Shown here one piece after another: positions 26,415-35,217 of a stretch of 64,000 nt of DNA; position 1 is the first letter of the stretch, and each line of letters starts with the position of its first letter. The notes below the pieces were generated by a model. It saw nothing but the letters and a program-made list of their open reading frames with translations. It had not been told where the DNA came from and made no database searches. Source of the stretch: Levilactobacillus lanxiensis (GTDB lineage: Bacteria; Bacillota; Bacilli; Lactobacillales; Lactobacillaceae); assembly GCF_016861655.1 (NCBI RefSeq), contig NZ_BOLN01000002.1, forward strand, positions 372,001-436,000, in the 5' to 3' direction. The translations under genes were made by a program, and so were the position numbers.

Positions 26415-27290
26415 TTGTTAGACAATTACCTGCTCCAAGAACTCGTCACCTTTGCCCAAACGGGAACGCTAGCCAAGACGGCGGCTACGCTCAACGTGAC
26501 GCAGCCGACCGTGACCCGGGGCATGCAAAAGCTCGAGACTGACCTGGGCGTACAGCTCTTTGACCGTCAGCCCAACCGGATTCGCCTAACCGCGACCGGG
26601 GAACTCGCTGCTCGCGAAGCCGCCAAATTATTACAGGCCAATCATGAGACCGCGGTCCGCATTCAAAATTTTGACCGCAACCAACGCGTGTTTAAAGTGG
26701 CGGCCACTCTGCCGGGACCCATGATTGTCTTGCAATCACTGACAAGCCAGTTGCCCGCTAACCTCCAACTGATCACCGCCGTCACGCTCCCCGAACCAGC
26801 ACAGAGTCTTCGTAATCACGAGTACACCTTAGTTTTCACCAACCACCCGCTGTCCGCCACCGACATCACTAGCCAACTAATTGGCGCGGAAAATCTGGCA
26901 ATCCACCTCAACAAGTTTATGTACCAAGCCAACCAGTCCACGGTCACCTTCGCGGATCTGGCCGGCCTGAGTTTTGTGGTCCCCGTCGACATCGGTCCCT
27001 GGCGCGCCATCATCCAGGACAACATCCCCGACGCCAAGTTCTTTTACCAAAAGGAACGGGAAGCCCTGGCGGAGATTACCAAATTTTCCGACTTTCCCTA
27101 CTTTGCCACCAACGTCTCGCCCTTCGATCCGACCCTGCCGCCACAAGCAACGGTTGACGACACTCGGCGACTCCTACCCATCAGTGATGCTGCGGCCCAC
27201 ATGGCCATTTACGCCAACTATTTAACCGCCGCCACGTCCCAGGTAACCCCAATCATCACGACGCTGAAGGACGCCTGGCCTGAGGGGTGA
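26415..27290 (+). CDS. LysR family transcriptional regulator
   Basis: The TTG at 26415 follows AAGGAGG by about nine bases. The 291-residue protein has an N-terminal winged HTH (LVTFAQTGTLAKTAATLNVTQPTVTRGMQKLETDLGVQLFDR, about 8-55), a linker helix and a degenerate substrate-binding region. It is divergent from the two aldo/keto reductases and upstream of the zinc alcohol dehydrogenase gene (109 bases), so it may control either or both in response to a carbonyl or redox signal. The ligand is unknown. Confidence 0.92.
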   Translation: MLDNYLLQELVTFAQTGTLAKTAATLNVTQPTVTRGMQKLETDLGVQLFDRQPNRIRLTATGELAAREAAKLLQANHETAVRIQNFDRNQRVFKVAATLPGPMIVLQSLTSQLPANLQLITAVTLPEPAQSLRNHEYTLVFTNHPLSATDITSQLIGAENLAIHLNKFMYQANQSTVTFADLAGLSFVVPVDIGPWRAIIQDNIPDAKFFYQKEREALAEITKFSDFPYFATNVSPFDPTLPPQATVDDTRRLLPISDAAAHMAIYANYLTAATSQVTPIITTLKDAWPEG

Positions 27291-27349
27291 GCTGAAAATA
27301 CCACCCACCCGACAGAAAGGTTGAAAAGTTTAGTTACTTTACATTCAAA

Positions 27350-27364
27350 ATGCAAACGCTTAAA
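27350..27364 (+). promoter_or_regulatory. Candidate cre (CcpA) site
   Basis: ATGCAAACGCTTAAA matches the catabolite-responsive consensus WTGNAANCGNWNNCW with one mismatch. It lies about 35 bases before the alcohol dehydrogenase start, where bound CcpA would block transcription. Confidence 0.4.
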
Positions 27365-27398
27365 ATTCACTTAGATATGTTTAGGAGGTCACAAACTT

Positions 27399-28439
27399 AT
27401 GAAAACCACCATGTTCATGGAACCTGGAAAAGTTCAAATTGAAGATATTGACAAGCCAACGGTGCAAGCACCCGATGACGTGATTATTCACGTTGTCCGG
27501 ACCTGTGTCTGTGGCTCCGACCTGTGGGCTTACCGCGGGCTTGAAGACAAGGAAAAGCATTCCGAAAACACCGGCCACGAAGCCATCGGGATCGTTGAAG
27601 AAGTCGGCAGTGACATCACGACCGTCCAACCCGGCGACTTTGTTATCGCCCCATTTACCCATGGTTGCGGTCACTGTGCGGCTTGCCGGGCCGGTTTTGA
27701 CGGCGATTGCCAAAACCACACCGACAACTTCAGTAACGGTGTCCAAGCCGAATACATTCGTTTCCAACACGGCGAATGGGCCCTGGTCAAGATTCCTGGC
27801 AAGCCAGCCGACTACAGCGAAGAAATGCTGAAGTCCCTGCTGACCTTAGCCGACGTCATGGCTACCGGTTACCACGCCGCTCGCGTCGCTAACGTTTCCA
27901 CCGGTGACACGGTCGTCGTCGTTGGTGACGGTGCCGTGGGTCTCTGTGGCGTCATCGCTGCCCAAATGCGCGGTGCCAAGCGGATCATCATCATGAGCCG
28001 TCACGAAGACCGGCAAAAGCTGGCCACTGAATTTGGTGCTACCGACATCATCGCTGAACGTGGTGACGACGCGGTTGCCAAGGTGATGGCTATGACCAAC
28101 AACGCCGGTGCCGACGCCGTGCTCGAATGTGTCGGGACGGAACAGTCTAACGACACGGCCATGAAGGTCGGCCGTCCAGGCGCCATCGTTGGCCGGGTTG
28201 GCCTGCCACACGAACCTAAGATGGACATGAGCAGTTCCTTCTACAGCAACACCATCATCGCTGGGGGCCCCGCTTCCGTAACGACCTACGACAAGCAAAC
28301 CTTGTTGAAGGCCGTTCTCGACGGCGACATCCATCCTGGGAAGGTCTTCACGAAGTCCTTCAAGCTGGACGCCATTGACGATGCTTACCAAGCTATGACG
28401 AAGCGTGAAGCTATCAAGTCCTTGGTCGTTGTCGACTAA
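27399..28439 (+). CDS. Zinc-dependent medium-chain alcohol dehydrogenase
   Basis: The 346-residue MDR protein has the catalytic zinc ligands in CVCGSDLW (Cys about 37) and GHEAIG (His-Glu about 61). The structural zinc site CGHCAACRAGFDGDC (about 89-103) has four cysteines. The Rossmann motif is VVVVGDGAVGLCG (about 170). It is a cytoplasmic NAD(P)-dependent alcohol dehydrogenase of the tetrameric Zn type; the substrate could be a short or secondary alcohol. AGGAGG precedes the ATG. The stop codon is directly followed by repeat B1, with the probable terminator 270 bases further on. Confidence 0.93.
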   Translation: MKTTMFMEPGKVQIEDIDKPTVQAPDDVIIHVVRTCVCGSDLWAYRGLEDKEKHSENTGHEAIGIVEEVGSDITTVQPGDFVIAPFTHGCGHCAACRAGFDGDCQNHTDNFSNGVQAEYIRFQHGEWALVKIPGKPADYSEEMLKSLLTLADVMATGYHAARVANVSTGDTVVVVGDGAVGLCGVIAAQMRGAKRIIIMSRHEDRQKLATEFGATDIIAERGDDAVAKVMAMTNNAGADAVLECVGTEQSNDTAMKVGRPGAIVGRVGLPHEPKMDMSSSFYSNTIIAGGPASVTTYDKQTLLKAVLDGDIHPGKVFTKSFKLDAIDDAYQAMTKREAIKSLVVVD

Positions 28440-28660
28440 AAATAGGTTGATCTATTCCGTTCCCGGCGGCGGGCTCAAAGCGCCCTGCTGTGGGGTCGGT
28501 TCCAGCCTGAGGGGCGGGCTTCCACCTCAACTTTGAGCCTGAGAAACGGTCTTAAAGGTTGTCCCGTGGGCTAGGCGGGGAAAACACCCCAGCCTAGCCC
28601 ACCGACACAGCTGGTCACTTTGGCCCGCCTCTGGTCACTAACAATGATCGCCTATTTTCA
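28439..28660 (-). repeat. Structured repeat family B, copy B1
   Basis: It begins at the stop codon of the alcohol dehydrogenase gene. The outer arms are AAAATAGG/CCTATTTT and the core stem GGCGGGCTCAAAG/CTTTGGCCCGCC. An inner hairpin GTGGGCTAGGC-GGGG pairs with CCCC-AGCCTAGCCCAC. A second hairpin is CTTTAAG/CTCAAAG (one mismatch). The orientation is the reverse of A1. It probably sits in the 3' UTR, because the next terminator is at 28707. Confidence 0.85.
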
Positions 28661-28706
28661 GTTTTTCGTATTAACAACGTCATTTAAAATTGATGTATTT
28701 CATTTT

Positions 28707-28756
28707 AAAAGAAGGATTAAGCCAGCAACAATTTGGCTTAATCCTTCTTTTGTTTG
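28707..28756 (+). terminator. Terminator, probably of the alcohol dehydrogenase transcript
   Basis: AAAAGAAGGATTAAGCCA and TGGCTTAATCCTTCTTTT form an 18-bp stem and T-rich end. It is symmetrical and could serve both strands. Confidence 0.8.
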
Positions 28757-28769
28757 TCACTCAACTCAC

Positions 28770-28806
28770 AAAAAGGGCCCGAGAACATCAACGTTCTCGG
28801 GCCCTT
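28770..28806 (-). terminator. Terminator of the F420-reductase-like gene
   Basis: AAGGGCCCGAGAAC pairs with GTTCTCGGGCCCTT. The minus strand ends TTTTTG. Confidence 0.9.
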
Positions 28807-28835
28807 ACTATTTTACTAATCTTCTATTCTACTCT

Positions 28836-29411
28836 TTACTTTAAAACGCCGAAGCCACCGGTCCAGCCAATCTTTTCGCTGGCAGCCAAGGTCATTTGTA
28901 AGAAACCAAAGCTTTCGAGTTCACGCGCACGCTTCAGGGAACCAGCGTCAACGAAGGCCACACCACTGTCGTTCAAGGCGTCGGCTAATTCTTGCTTAGC
29001 AGCGGCGTCATCCCCAGCGGCCATGACAGTCGTTTGGACTTGGTCGCTGACCTTGCGGCTTTGTAACGTTGCGGCGAAGGTCGTGTTGAAGCCCTTAACC
29101 ACCTTGGAATCTGGCAATAAGGCAGCGATTTGTGCGGCTGCGGAACTGTCAGCGGGAACAACTAATTCGTCCCAAGTGTCAAAATTCAATGGGTTGGTAA
29201 TGTCGACGACAACCTTGCCAGCTAAAGCGGCTTGGTTAGCCTTGGCAATGCTCAACGCAGCGTTGAATGGCACAGCCAAAACGACGATTGAACCCAAGTT
29301 TTCAACAGCGTCACCAGCATCGATAAAACTAACCTGGTTCCCACCTTGTGTGAAGACGTCACCGATTGCTTGACCCATGTTACCCTTACCAAAAATTGTA
29401 ATTGCTGCCAT
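28836..29411 (-). CDS. NADPH-dependent F420-reductase-like oxidoreductase
   Basis: The 191-residue protein starts with a Rossmann dinucleotide fold ITIFGKGNMGQAIGDVF (about 4-20), continues with VVLAVPFNAAL and DITNPLNFD, and is the size of the archaeal F420:NADP oxidoreductase and its bacterial homologues. Lactobacilli lack coenzyme F420, so the true substrate is another flavin or carbonyl. An Rrf2 gene lies divergently, and together they look like a redox-responsive pair. The ATG follows a G-rich site (CAGGGGGT). Confidence 0.88.
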   Translation of the reverse strand: MAAITIFGKGNMGQAIGDVFTQGGNQVSFIDAGDAVENLGSIVVLAVPFNAALSIAKANQAALAGKVVVDITNPLNFDTWDELVVPADSSAAAQIAALLPDSKVVKGFNTTFAATLQSRKVSDQVQTTVMAAGDDAAAKQELADALNDSGVAFVDAGSLKRARELESFGFLQMTLAASEKIGWTGGFGVLK

Positions 29412-29467
29412 AATGCAGACCCCCTGATGTGTTTTTGATATTTTGTATTATTTTTAAGTACACTTTT

Positions 29468-29496
29468 AAGATACGTCAATTAACGATTAAAGTCAA
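29468..29496 (-). promoter_or_regulatory. Promoter of the F420-reductase-like gene
   Basis: TTGACT (minus strand, 29491-29496), 17 bases, TATCTT (29468-29473). AAGT-AC-ACTT half-site symmetry at about 29456-29465 could be an operator for the divergent Rrf2 protein. Confidence 0.6.
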
Positions 29497-29725
29497 TGAA
29501 TTCGCTTAAATTAATTTAATCAAACGGTTTTACCTGATTTTTTCACCAAAGTGTTATAGAATATAATACAGAAATGATTTGAAGTTTTCATTTAAAGACT
29601 ATCTGTATTTAAAGTAAAACCGATCAACAATCCAATCCGTCACACTGGCCAACGCAAAAATCAAAGTGGAAAGAACCGGCGCCGACTTATTTAACGCCGC
29701 CACGACTGGTTCTGGGGTCAACCAG

Positions 29726-29914
29726 TGTCAGCCGCAGGGCTGGTGAAAATGGGCTCAGCCGTGGGAGTTGCCTAAGCGGGTCTCCTGCTTAGGCAACTGC
29801 TATCTTTGAGACTCGCTTCTCAGAGGCTCAAAGTAAGTCTGGAGACCGCCCTTCGGCTCCAGACGTGCGCCCACAGCGCCACGGCCCATTTTCACCAGCC
29901 CGGAGGCGCTGACA
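29726..29914 (+). repeat. Structured repeat family A, copy A3
   Basis: The best-preserved A copy. The ends TGTCAGC and GCTGACA pair, then GGCTGGTGAAAATGGGC/GCCCATTTTCACCAGCC and CCGTGG/CCACGG. Three inner hairpins follow: AGTTGCCTAAGC/GCTTAGGCAACT, CTTTGAG/CTCAAAG and GTCTGGAG/CTCCAGAC. It lies between the divergent reductase and Rrf2 genes, 60 bases before the Rrf2 start. Confidence 0.88.
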
Positions 29915-29973
29915 ACGACCAAAGTTAAACCCAAACAAAATGTAACCAAAAAATAAAGGAGGCGCCAAAAAAC

Positions 29974-30405
29974 ATGGCGAACACGCAGTTCAGTGACACC
30001 ATCCACGTCCTAGTCTACATCGCCTACTTCAAAGGCAAAAAAATGACCAGCCAAGAAATTGCCAGCAGTCTAGAAACCTCACCCAGCCTCATCCGCAAGA
30101 TCATGGCCAATTTAAAACGCCACGACCTCTTAGCGCCAACGCACGGGCCGACCCAACTGGCGCTCGCCCGCGAACCGGCGGCCATCACGCTGCGGGACAT
30201 CTACGCGACGCTCCCCAACCAGGCGCCCCTGCTCAACGTGGACACCCATACCTCGCAGAACTGTCCAGTCGGGCAGACGGTACCCAAGGTTTTAACCAAC
30301 TACTACCAAGAGATTCAGGCCGCCGCGGAGGCCAAGATGGCGAAGATCACCCTGCAGGACGTCCTCAATGACGTCACGCTGATGCAACGACTCACCACTG
30401 AGTAA
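29974..30405 (+). CDS. Rrf2 family transcriptional regulator
   Basis: A 143-residue regulator with an N-terminal winged HTH (MTSQEIASSLETSPSLIRKIMANLKRHDLL, about 25-55), the Rrf2 core AITLRDIYATL and a C-terminal dimerisation helix. Only one Cys (QNCPVG) is present, so an Fe-S cluster of the IscR/NsrR type is unlikely; the YwnA/CymR-like group fits better. A thiol-based sensing role is possible. The gene is divergent from the F420-reductase-like gene, the likely target. AAAGGAGG precedes the ATG. Confidence 0.9.
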   Translation: MANTQFSDTIHVLVYIAYFKGKKMTSQEIASSLETSPSLIRKIMANLKRHDLLAPTHGPTQLALAREPAAITLRDIYATLPNQAPLLNVDTHTSQNCPVGQTVPKVLTNYYQEIQAAAEAKMAKITLQDVLNDVTLMQRLTTE

Positions 30406-30412
30406 TTCATTC

Positions 30413-30459
30413 AAATTGCCGACTAATTGCGCTCACAGCCAATTAGCCGGCAATTTTTG
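30413..30459 (+). terminator. Terminator of the Rrf2 gene
   Basis: AATTGCCG.CTAATTG and CAATTAG.CGGCAATTTTT form a long imperfect stem. Confidence 0.85.
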
Positions 30460-30774
30460 TCTCCCCTGTATCACGCGGAGTGCTGCGCCACAATTTACCA
30501 GCAAACGCACCCCACGTTTTGCAGTTGGTGTAGTCACCACGCTAAGCTTAGCCTTCTCATAACTGTCACTACCCAATCCCTGTTACCATACAGTTGCCAC
30601 CGGAGGAGAGCGACACTTATTTAACCCTAACTTGGTTCCCGTGACCAACCATTGCCGGCCAACCCCCGCAAACAGCCCTCTGTCACCCCAGTGCGACCGG
30701 CACCGTTGGCCACCCAACCAAGTCGGTACTTTGTTTGTCAAACTTGGGTCTAACCCAGATTGGAGGAGAAAATT

Positions 30775-31500
30775 ATGCGTGTTCTAAAATTACTGAGTGG
30801 CGTTGGCAGTACTGTGGCCGTCGCCGCAGCCGTGCTGGCCTTGAATCCGTTAGTTGCCGGCGCCGCTGGTCCTGGGACCGCAACCAGTAACTTGACCAAC
30901 GTTTCCAGTGGCTACGTTGCGGACAGCACCGGCAATGCCGAAGCCACGTCCAACGCGGAATTTACGGTGACCCCCGGGACGTTGAGCCTGAACCAGGTGC
31001 CTAACATCATGTTGGGGACCGTCAGTGTTAAAGACATCGCCACGGCCAACACCACGGTTCCGGTCACCAGTGGGGCACCCACTAGTGGAACCGCTTACGA
31101 CGGCAACAATACCGGTACCCTGAACGTGACTGACTTCCGTGGCAACAACGCCGGCTGGTCACTTTCCGTGGGGTTAAGTCCCTTTACCTCGGGCAAATCG
31201 ACCATTACCAACGCGACGTTGAACTTGAATCAGACGCCGGGCACCCTCGACAACAGTGCCACCGCTGCCCCAAGCAGTCTGAAATTAACGCAGTCCGCCG
31301 TCACCAACGGCTGGATCAGCAGTCCACAAACCTTGTGGAACGCGTCCGCTGAAACGGGTGAAGGCAACAACAGCGCCACGACCGCCACGAGCAGTAACTT
31401 ACTGGTCGATCAGCAACCCACCATCGTCGCCGGGACTTACGACGCGACGCTTTACTGGGCCTTACAAAATGCCCCAGCAACCACCACGCCTGCCCAATAG
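30775..31500 (+). CDS. WxL domain surface protein
   Basis: The ATG at 30775 follows TGGAGGAG; the upstream TTG lies inside that site. The 241-residue protein has a signal peptide (cleavage near AGA-A, about residue 30) and is essentially one WxL domain, which binds peptidoglycan non-covalently. The two diagnostic motifs are AGWSLSVGL (about 131) and the C-terminal LYWALQNAP, together with the conserved N-terminal FTVTPGTLSLNQVPNIMLG. It is the first gene of a WxL / DUF916 / WxL cluster. Confidence 0.92.
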   Translation: MRVLKLLSGVGSTVAVAAAVLALNPLVAGAAGPGTATSNLTNVSSGYVADSTGNAEATSNAEFTVTPGTLSLNQVPNIMLGTVSVKDIATANTTVPVTSGAPTSGTAYDGNNTGTLNVTDFRGNNAGWSLSVGLSPFTSGKSTITNATLNLNQTPGTLDNSATAAPSSLKLTQSAVTNGWISSPQTLWNASAETGEGNNSATTATSSNLLVDQQPTIVAGTYDATLYWALQNAPATTTPAQ

Positions 31501-31535
31501 TCATGGACCAGTCATTTGTCAGTTAAATAGTCTGG

Positions 31536-31622
31536 GCTTAGACGCCGTTTGACTACACAGCCGAATGGCGTCTAATACCCGTAGGTCCGGGTTTAACTAA
31601 CACTAAACGTTAGCTAAACCCG
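31536..31622 (+). other. Two hairpins in the gap between WxL and DUF916 genes
   Basis: TTAGACGCC/GGCGTCTAA (31539-31575) and CGGGTTTA.CTAAC/GTTAG.TAAACCCG (31588-31622). Neither is followed by a T-run. They may stabilise or process the operon RNA, giving the first (most abundant) product a longer-lived message. The rest of 31501-31806 shows nothing recognisable. Confidence 0.45.
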
Positions 31623-31806
31623 ATACTTACCGCAACCGGTTAATCTAACTAACCATCTGCGTCGCGATTGGCGCCGGCTTCTGACTAATGTTTGTCTTAG
31701 TTACTCAAGCAGAATCCCCCTAACCGCCTAAACAGTTAAGGTCACCTCACTAAGACGTTTCCCCGCCAACGGCTGCGGTTCACTGATCAAGGAAGGTCGT
31801 GCTGAA

Positions 31807-32892
31807 ATGAAACTCAAATGGCTTTACCCCCTCCTCGCCGCTGGTCTGCTTCTGACGGGGGGACTAGCTGGTGCCGCGCCCGCTTCCGCCGCCAAGGTGC
31901 CCGCCAATTTTGCGGCGACCCCCCTGTTGCCTAAAAATCAGATTTCGACGAAGGCGGGCTACTTCGATCTCAAGGTCACGCCCGGGGCGACCCAGGTGTT
32001 GAAACTGTCGGTGACGAACCCCAGCGACAACACCCGGACCCTTCAGGTCATTCCGGTCAACGCCACCACCGCCGACAGCGGCAACGCCGTTTACATTCCG
32101 TCCAAACGGACCGACGCGTCGGCCCAGACCACGTTTACCAAGATGACGTCGGGCCCCGTCACTATCACGTTGGCCCCGCGCCAGGGCAAGACGGTCACCT
32201 TTCATACCCAGATTCCCACGGCCGGCTTCTCCGGTGAGGTGCTCGGCGGCCTGTTCGTGACCGATCCGCACGCCACCAAGGCGCAAACGGAAAACGGCGA
32301 CGCCTCCGACTTCCGGCTGAACAACCGCTACGCCGAGGTCACCGCCGTGGCGCTTCAGTGTCAGCCCAATCAGACCTTCCGCACCCAGTTGAAATTAGCC
32401 GGTGTCGGCGTGCGGCAACCGAACACCCATCCAACGGCGTTCGCCCGCATCCGTAACCTGACACCCGCCCTATTTGGCCGCATGGATATTGCGGCCCGCG
32501 TCATGCAAAATAGCACGGGCAAGCAGATTGCCACGGAGAACCTCCACAACGGTTCCATGGCGCCCAACAGCTGGTTCGACTACCAGGTCGGCCTTGGCAG
32601 TAAAAAGCTAACGGCCGGCAAGTACACGTTGAAGCTCCACGTCACCAGTGGCAAACGCACGTGGAATTTCAGCGGCACGTTTACCCTGACCCGAAAACAA
32701 ATCGCGGAACACAATTCCGTGATCAAATCTGATGAGCAACCGGCCTACTGGTGGCTCTGGTTATTACTCTTCTTGTTCCTGTCCTTACTGTTGATCATTG
32801 GCGCCTACCTGCTGGGCAAACGGCGGTCACGCGACGATGATGATGACGATGATTCAGACGATTCGCAGTCAACAAACGATACGCACGCGTAA
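31807..32892 (+). CDS. WxL-interacting protein, DUF916-DUF3324 type
   Basis: The 361-residue membrane protein has a signal peptide (LLAAGLLLTGGLAGAAPASA). DUF916 covers about 40-165 (GYFDLKVTPGATQVLKLSVTNPSDNTRTLQVIPVNATT) and DUF3324 about 175-300. One transmembrane helix (WLWLLLFLFLSLLLIIGAYLLG) is followed by the basic KRRSR and a very acidic cytoplasmic tail. Such proteins (WxLIP) bind both WxL proteins and peptidoglycan and are always found in WxL clusters. It sits between two WxL genes, probably as their membrane partner. Confidence 0.92.
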   Translation: MKLKWLYPLLAAGLLLTGGLAGAAPASAAKVPANFAATPLLPKNQISTKAGYFDLKVTPGATQVLKLSVTNPSDNTRTLQVIPVNATTADSGNAVYIPSKRTDASAQTTFTKMTSGPVTITLAPRQGKTVTFHTQIPTAGFSGEVLGGLFVTDPHATKAQTENGDASDFRLNNRYAEVTAVALQCQPNQTFRTQLKLAGVGVRQPNTHPTAFARIRNLTPALFGRMDIAARVMQNSTGKQIATENLHNGSMAPNSWFDYQVGLGSKKLTAGKYTLKLHVTSGKRTWNFSGTFTLTRKQIAEHNSVIKSDEQPAYWWLWLLLFLFLSLLLIIGAYLLGKRRSRDDDDDDDSDDSQSTNDTHA

Positions 32893-32910
32893 GACATGGG
32901 GGTGTTGGAC

Positions 32911-34374
32911 ATGCGCAAATGGCAACGGCAATTAACCCGGCTGGTGATTGGGCTCCTAGTTGGCCTGAGCATCCTCAATATTGGCGTTTCCGCTCAGGCG
33001 GCCAGTACCGCGCCGCAAACGCCGACGTCACCCCCAACGTCGATTCTGGGCATCAACTTAGCCGGGGGCTTCACGCAGGAGCCCATCGACTCCAACCATA
33101 TTTCTGGCGACACGGTGACGTTGTCCGCCAAGGGGACCCGGAACATTTTGGAAGCTCTGACCAACCCCTTTGGCAGTCGGAAATACGTCTGGTGGGAATC
33201 CACGGACGGCGGCAACACCTACAGTAAGGTCGGCTCGAACAGTACGACCTATACGTTTACCGCGCCCCAAGTCAGTGGCGTCACCCACCTGTACTTTCAA
33301 TGTCAATACGACTTTACCGGCATCGGCCTGTTCTACAACGAATGGTCGCGGATCGCCGATGTCATCATCATGCCCGACCGGGTGCCCACGACCAGTATCA
33401 AAGTCACGGCCGACAGCACCGCGTTGTACAACGGTGAAATCACGACGGTTCACGCGACCGTCACGCCAAGCACCGCGACCGACCCCATCACCTGGACCAG
33501 CAGTAATCCGTCGCTGGCCTCGGTCGATGAATACGGGAACGTCGTCGCGGCCGATACCTCAAGCAGCACCGATGGCTTGGCCAACGACCACGGCATCGTC
33601 ACAATTACCGGGTCCAGCAACGGCAAAAAAGATTCCGTCAAAATCATGATTGGGACGCTACAAAACGTCACCGTCAAGGAAGGTAGCGACGCCACATTTA
33701 CCCTCCGAGATCTCCCAGAGGGCATGACCGTTTCCAATTGGTACCGCGTCGAGGACGGCACCGCCACGGCCCTGAATACGACGGACACCAGTTACACCGT
33801 CAACAGCGCTTCCGTGGCCGGCGATAACGGGACCTCGTACTACGCCACGCTGAATTACACGTTAAACGGCAGTACCAAATCGGTCACCACCAACTCAGCG
33901 CTCCTAACCGTGGAAAAGACCGGTCTGCTATCCCTGACGGCGGTCCCGAACTTTAACTTCGGCGGAATCGACGCCGCCACGCTGTGCCAAGGCGACGCGA
34001 CCCTAGACAACATGGATGTCGCCAGCAATGGCAGTAACTACGATGGCAACAACAACGGCTCCCTGACCGTCACCGACAGTCGCGAGACCGGCGGCGACTG
34101 GACGCTCACGGCGACCCTGCCCCAATTCACGTTAGACGGGACCAACAGTAGCCACCTGGGCGCAACCACGCTGGACGTCTACGACCCTGCCGACCGGCTG
34201 GACCAAAACGTGCCGGCCAATAACGAAGCCACCACGATTTACACCTCCAGCGATTACGACGGTCAGGACTTTGACGTCACCGACAGTCAGCTCTTACTGA
34301 GCCAAGATCCGTTGGTGACGGCGGGCGACTACCAGAGCACCGTCACCTGGACCCTCTCCGTCGCCCCAAGCTAG
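32911..34374 (+). CDS. WxL domain surface protein with Ig-like domains
   Basis: The ATG at 32911 follows GGGGGTG by six bases; the ATG at 32896 has no site. The 487-residue protein has a signal peptide (cleavage near AQA-A, about 30), an Ig-like region with WWESTDGGNTYSKVG (about 95), a BIG2-type domain (TSIKVTADSTALYNGEITTVHATVTPS, about 155-250) and a further Ig-like segment. A C-terminal WxL domain ends it (GDWTLTATL; final TWTLSVAPS). It should be wall-bound through WxL and co-expressed with the DUF916 gene, 18 bases upstream. Confidence 0.9.
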   Translation: MRKWQRQLTRLVIGLLVGLSILNIGVSAQAASTAPQTPTSPPTSILGINLAGGFTQEPIDSNHISGDTVTLSAKGTRNILEALTNPFGSRKYVWWESTDGGNTYSKVGSNSTTYTFTAPQVSGVTHLYFQCQYDFTGIGLFYNEWSRIADVIIMPDRVPTTSIKVTADSTALYNGEITTVHATVTPSTATDPITWTSSNPSLASVDEYGNVVAADTSSSTDGLANDHGIVTITGSSNGKKDSVKIMIGTLQNVTVKEGSDATFTLRDLPEGMTVSNWYRVEDGTATALNTTDTSYTVNSASVAGDNGTSYYATLNYTLNGSTKSVTTNSALLTVEKTGLLSLTAVPNFNFGGIDAATLCQGDATLDNMDVASNGSNYDGNNNGSLTVTDSRETGGDWTLTATLPQFTLDGTNSSHLGATTLDVYDPADRLDQNVPANNEATTIYTSSDYDGQDFDVTDSQLLLSQDPLVTAGDYQSTVTWTLSVAPS

Positions 34375-34390
34375 CTTTCCTGTCAATCTG

Positions 34391-34642
34391 ACTGTCTTAG
34401 TGAAAAGTTCGCGGTAACTTATCGTTCCCGCCGGCGGGCTCAAACCGCCCTGCTATGGGGTCGGTTCCAGCCGAAGGGCGGGCTTCCACCTCGATTTTGA
34501 GCCAAAGGACGGTCTCAAAAGTCGTCCCGTGGGCTAGGCTGGGAAAGAACCCCAGCCAAGACCACCGACACAGCTGGGCAGTTTGGCCCGCCTCTGGTCA
34601 CTGACGGCGACCGCGCTTTTCACTAGCCGCCTAACTGACAGG
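34391..34642 (-). repeat. Structured repeat family B, copy B2
   Basis: It begins 17 bases after the WxL gene stop. Outer arms TAGTGAAAAG/CTTTTCACTA with CGCGG/CCGCG inside. Core stem CAAAC/GTTTG within GGCGGGC...GGCCCGCC. Inner hairpins GGCTGGG/CCCAGCC and TTTTGAG/CTCAAAA. The fold is the same as B1 but with different bases in the outer arm. The probable terminator lies beyond it at 34767. Confidence 0.85.
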
Positions 34643-34766
34643 TTGTAGCTCCGAAACACGAACTGGGCTGGTCTATCCCGAAGTGTGTTTGGTTGGACTG
34701 GCCCTGCTTAGATTTGTTGTTGGTCTGTCTATTTGGATTTGACCGACTAGTTATTCTTTCACATCT

Positions 34767-34812
34767 CACAAAAATACTGAGTCCTCAATGCCGAGAACCC
34801 AGTATTTTTGTG
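34767..34812 (+). terminator. Terminator downstream of the WxL operon
   Basis: CACAAAAATACTG.GT and AC.CAGTATTTTTGTG form a stem. If it ends the WxL transcript, repeat B2 is part of the 3' UTR. Confidence 0.75.
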
Positions 34813-35014
34813 TGGTCACCCGATTACGGCTACCGCATATTTCCGCCGCTACGCCTTATCTGAGAATTTATCAGAAAAATTTCAGGCAAACCCTAGTGCA
34901 GTCGTTTGGCCCATCAGCTATGATAGGTTCATGGATAGCGATACCGTTTCAAACGCAAGTCGCTACCAACTTCAAACGACCTGACTGTAGTCTTTGAAAC
35001 CGGAGGAACTCCAC

Positions 35015-35212
35015 ATGAAAAATATGAATACCGAAAACAACTCTAACTTAAATCAATTCATCCAACAAGCAGCTTTGGAACACCATCCCGTCACGGTGCA
35101 TGCAACTGACACCGACGCAACGGCAATCCTGGTCAATCAGGAAGACTGGGCCACGGCTCAAGCAATCATCCGCGCCTCCATCGGCCGAGATGTGCCGTAC
35201 CTGATGGCTTAG
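35015..35212 (+). CDS. Phd/YefM-like orphan antitoxin (small protein)
   Basis: The ATG at 35015 follows CGGAGG. The 65-residue protein has a short N-terminal helix and the segment HHPVTVHATDTDATAILVNQEDWATAQAII, which resembles the Phd/YefM antitoxin core (VTVxxxxxxAVLIxxEDW). There is no RelE/Doc-type toxin gene next to it, so it is either an orphan antitoxin or a small DNA-binding regulator. Residue-level similarity is short, so the call is tentative. It is followed by hairpins that may overlap. Confidence 0.5.
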   Translation: MKNMNTENNSNLNQFIQQAALEHHPVTVHATDTDATAILVNQEDWATAQAIIRASIGRDVPYLMA

Positions 35213-35217
35213 GCCAC

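Noticed and set aside
28439-28660. Family B elements as ordinary rho-independent terminators
   Set aside because: They lack T-runs, are far larger than terminators, and separate conventional terminators lie beyond B1 and B2.
28620-29373. + strand open frames of 74 and 227 codons
   Set aside because: They run through repeat B1, two terminators and antisense to the F420-reductase-like gene; no ribosome site and no recognisable domain.
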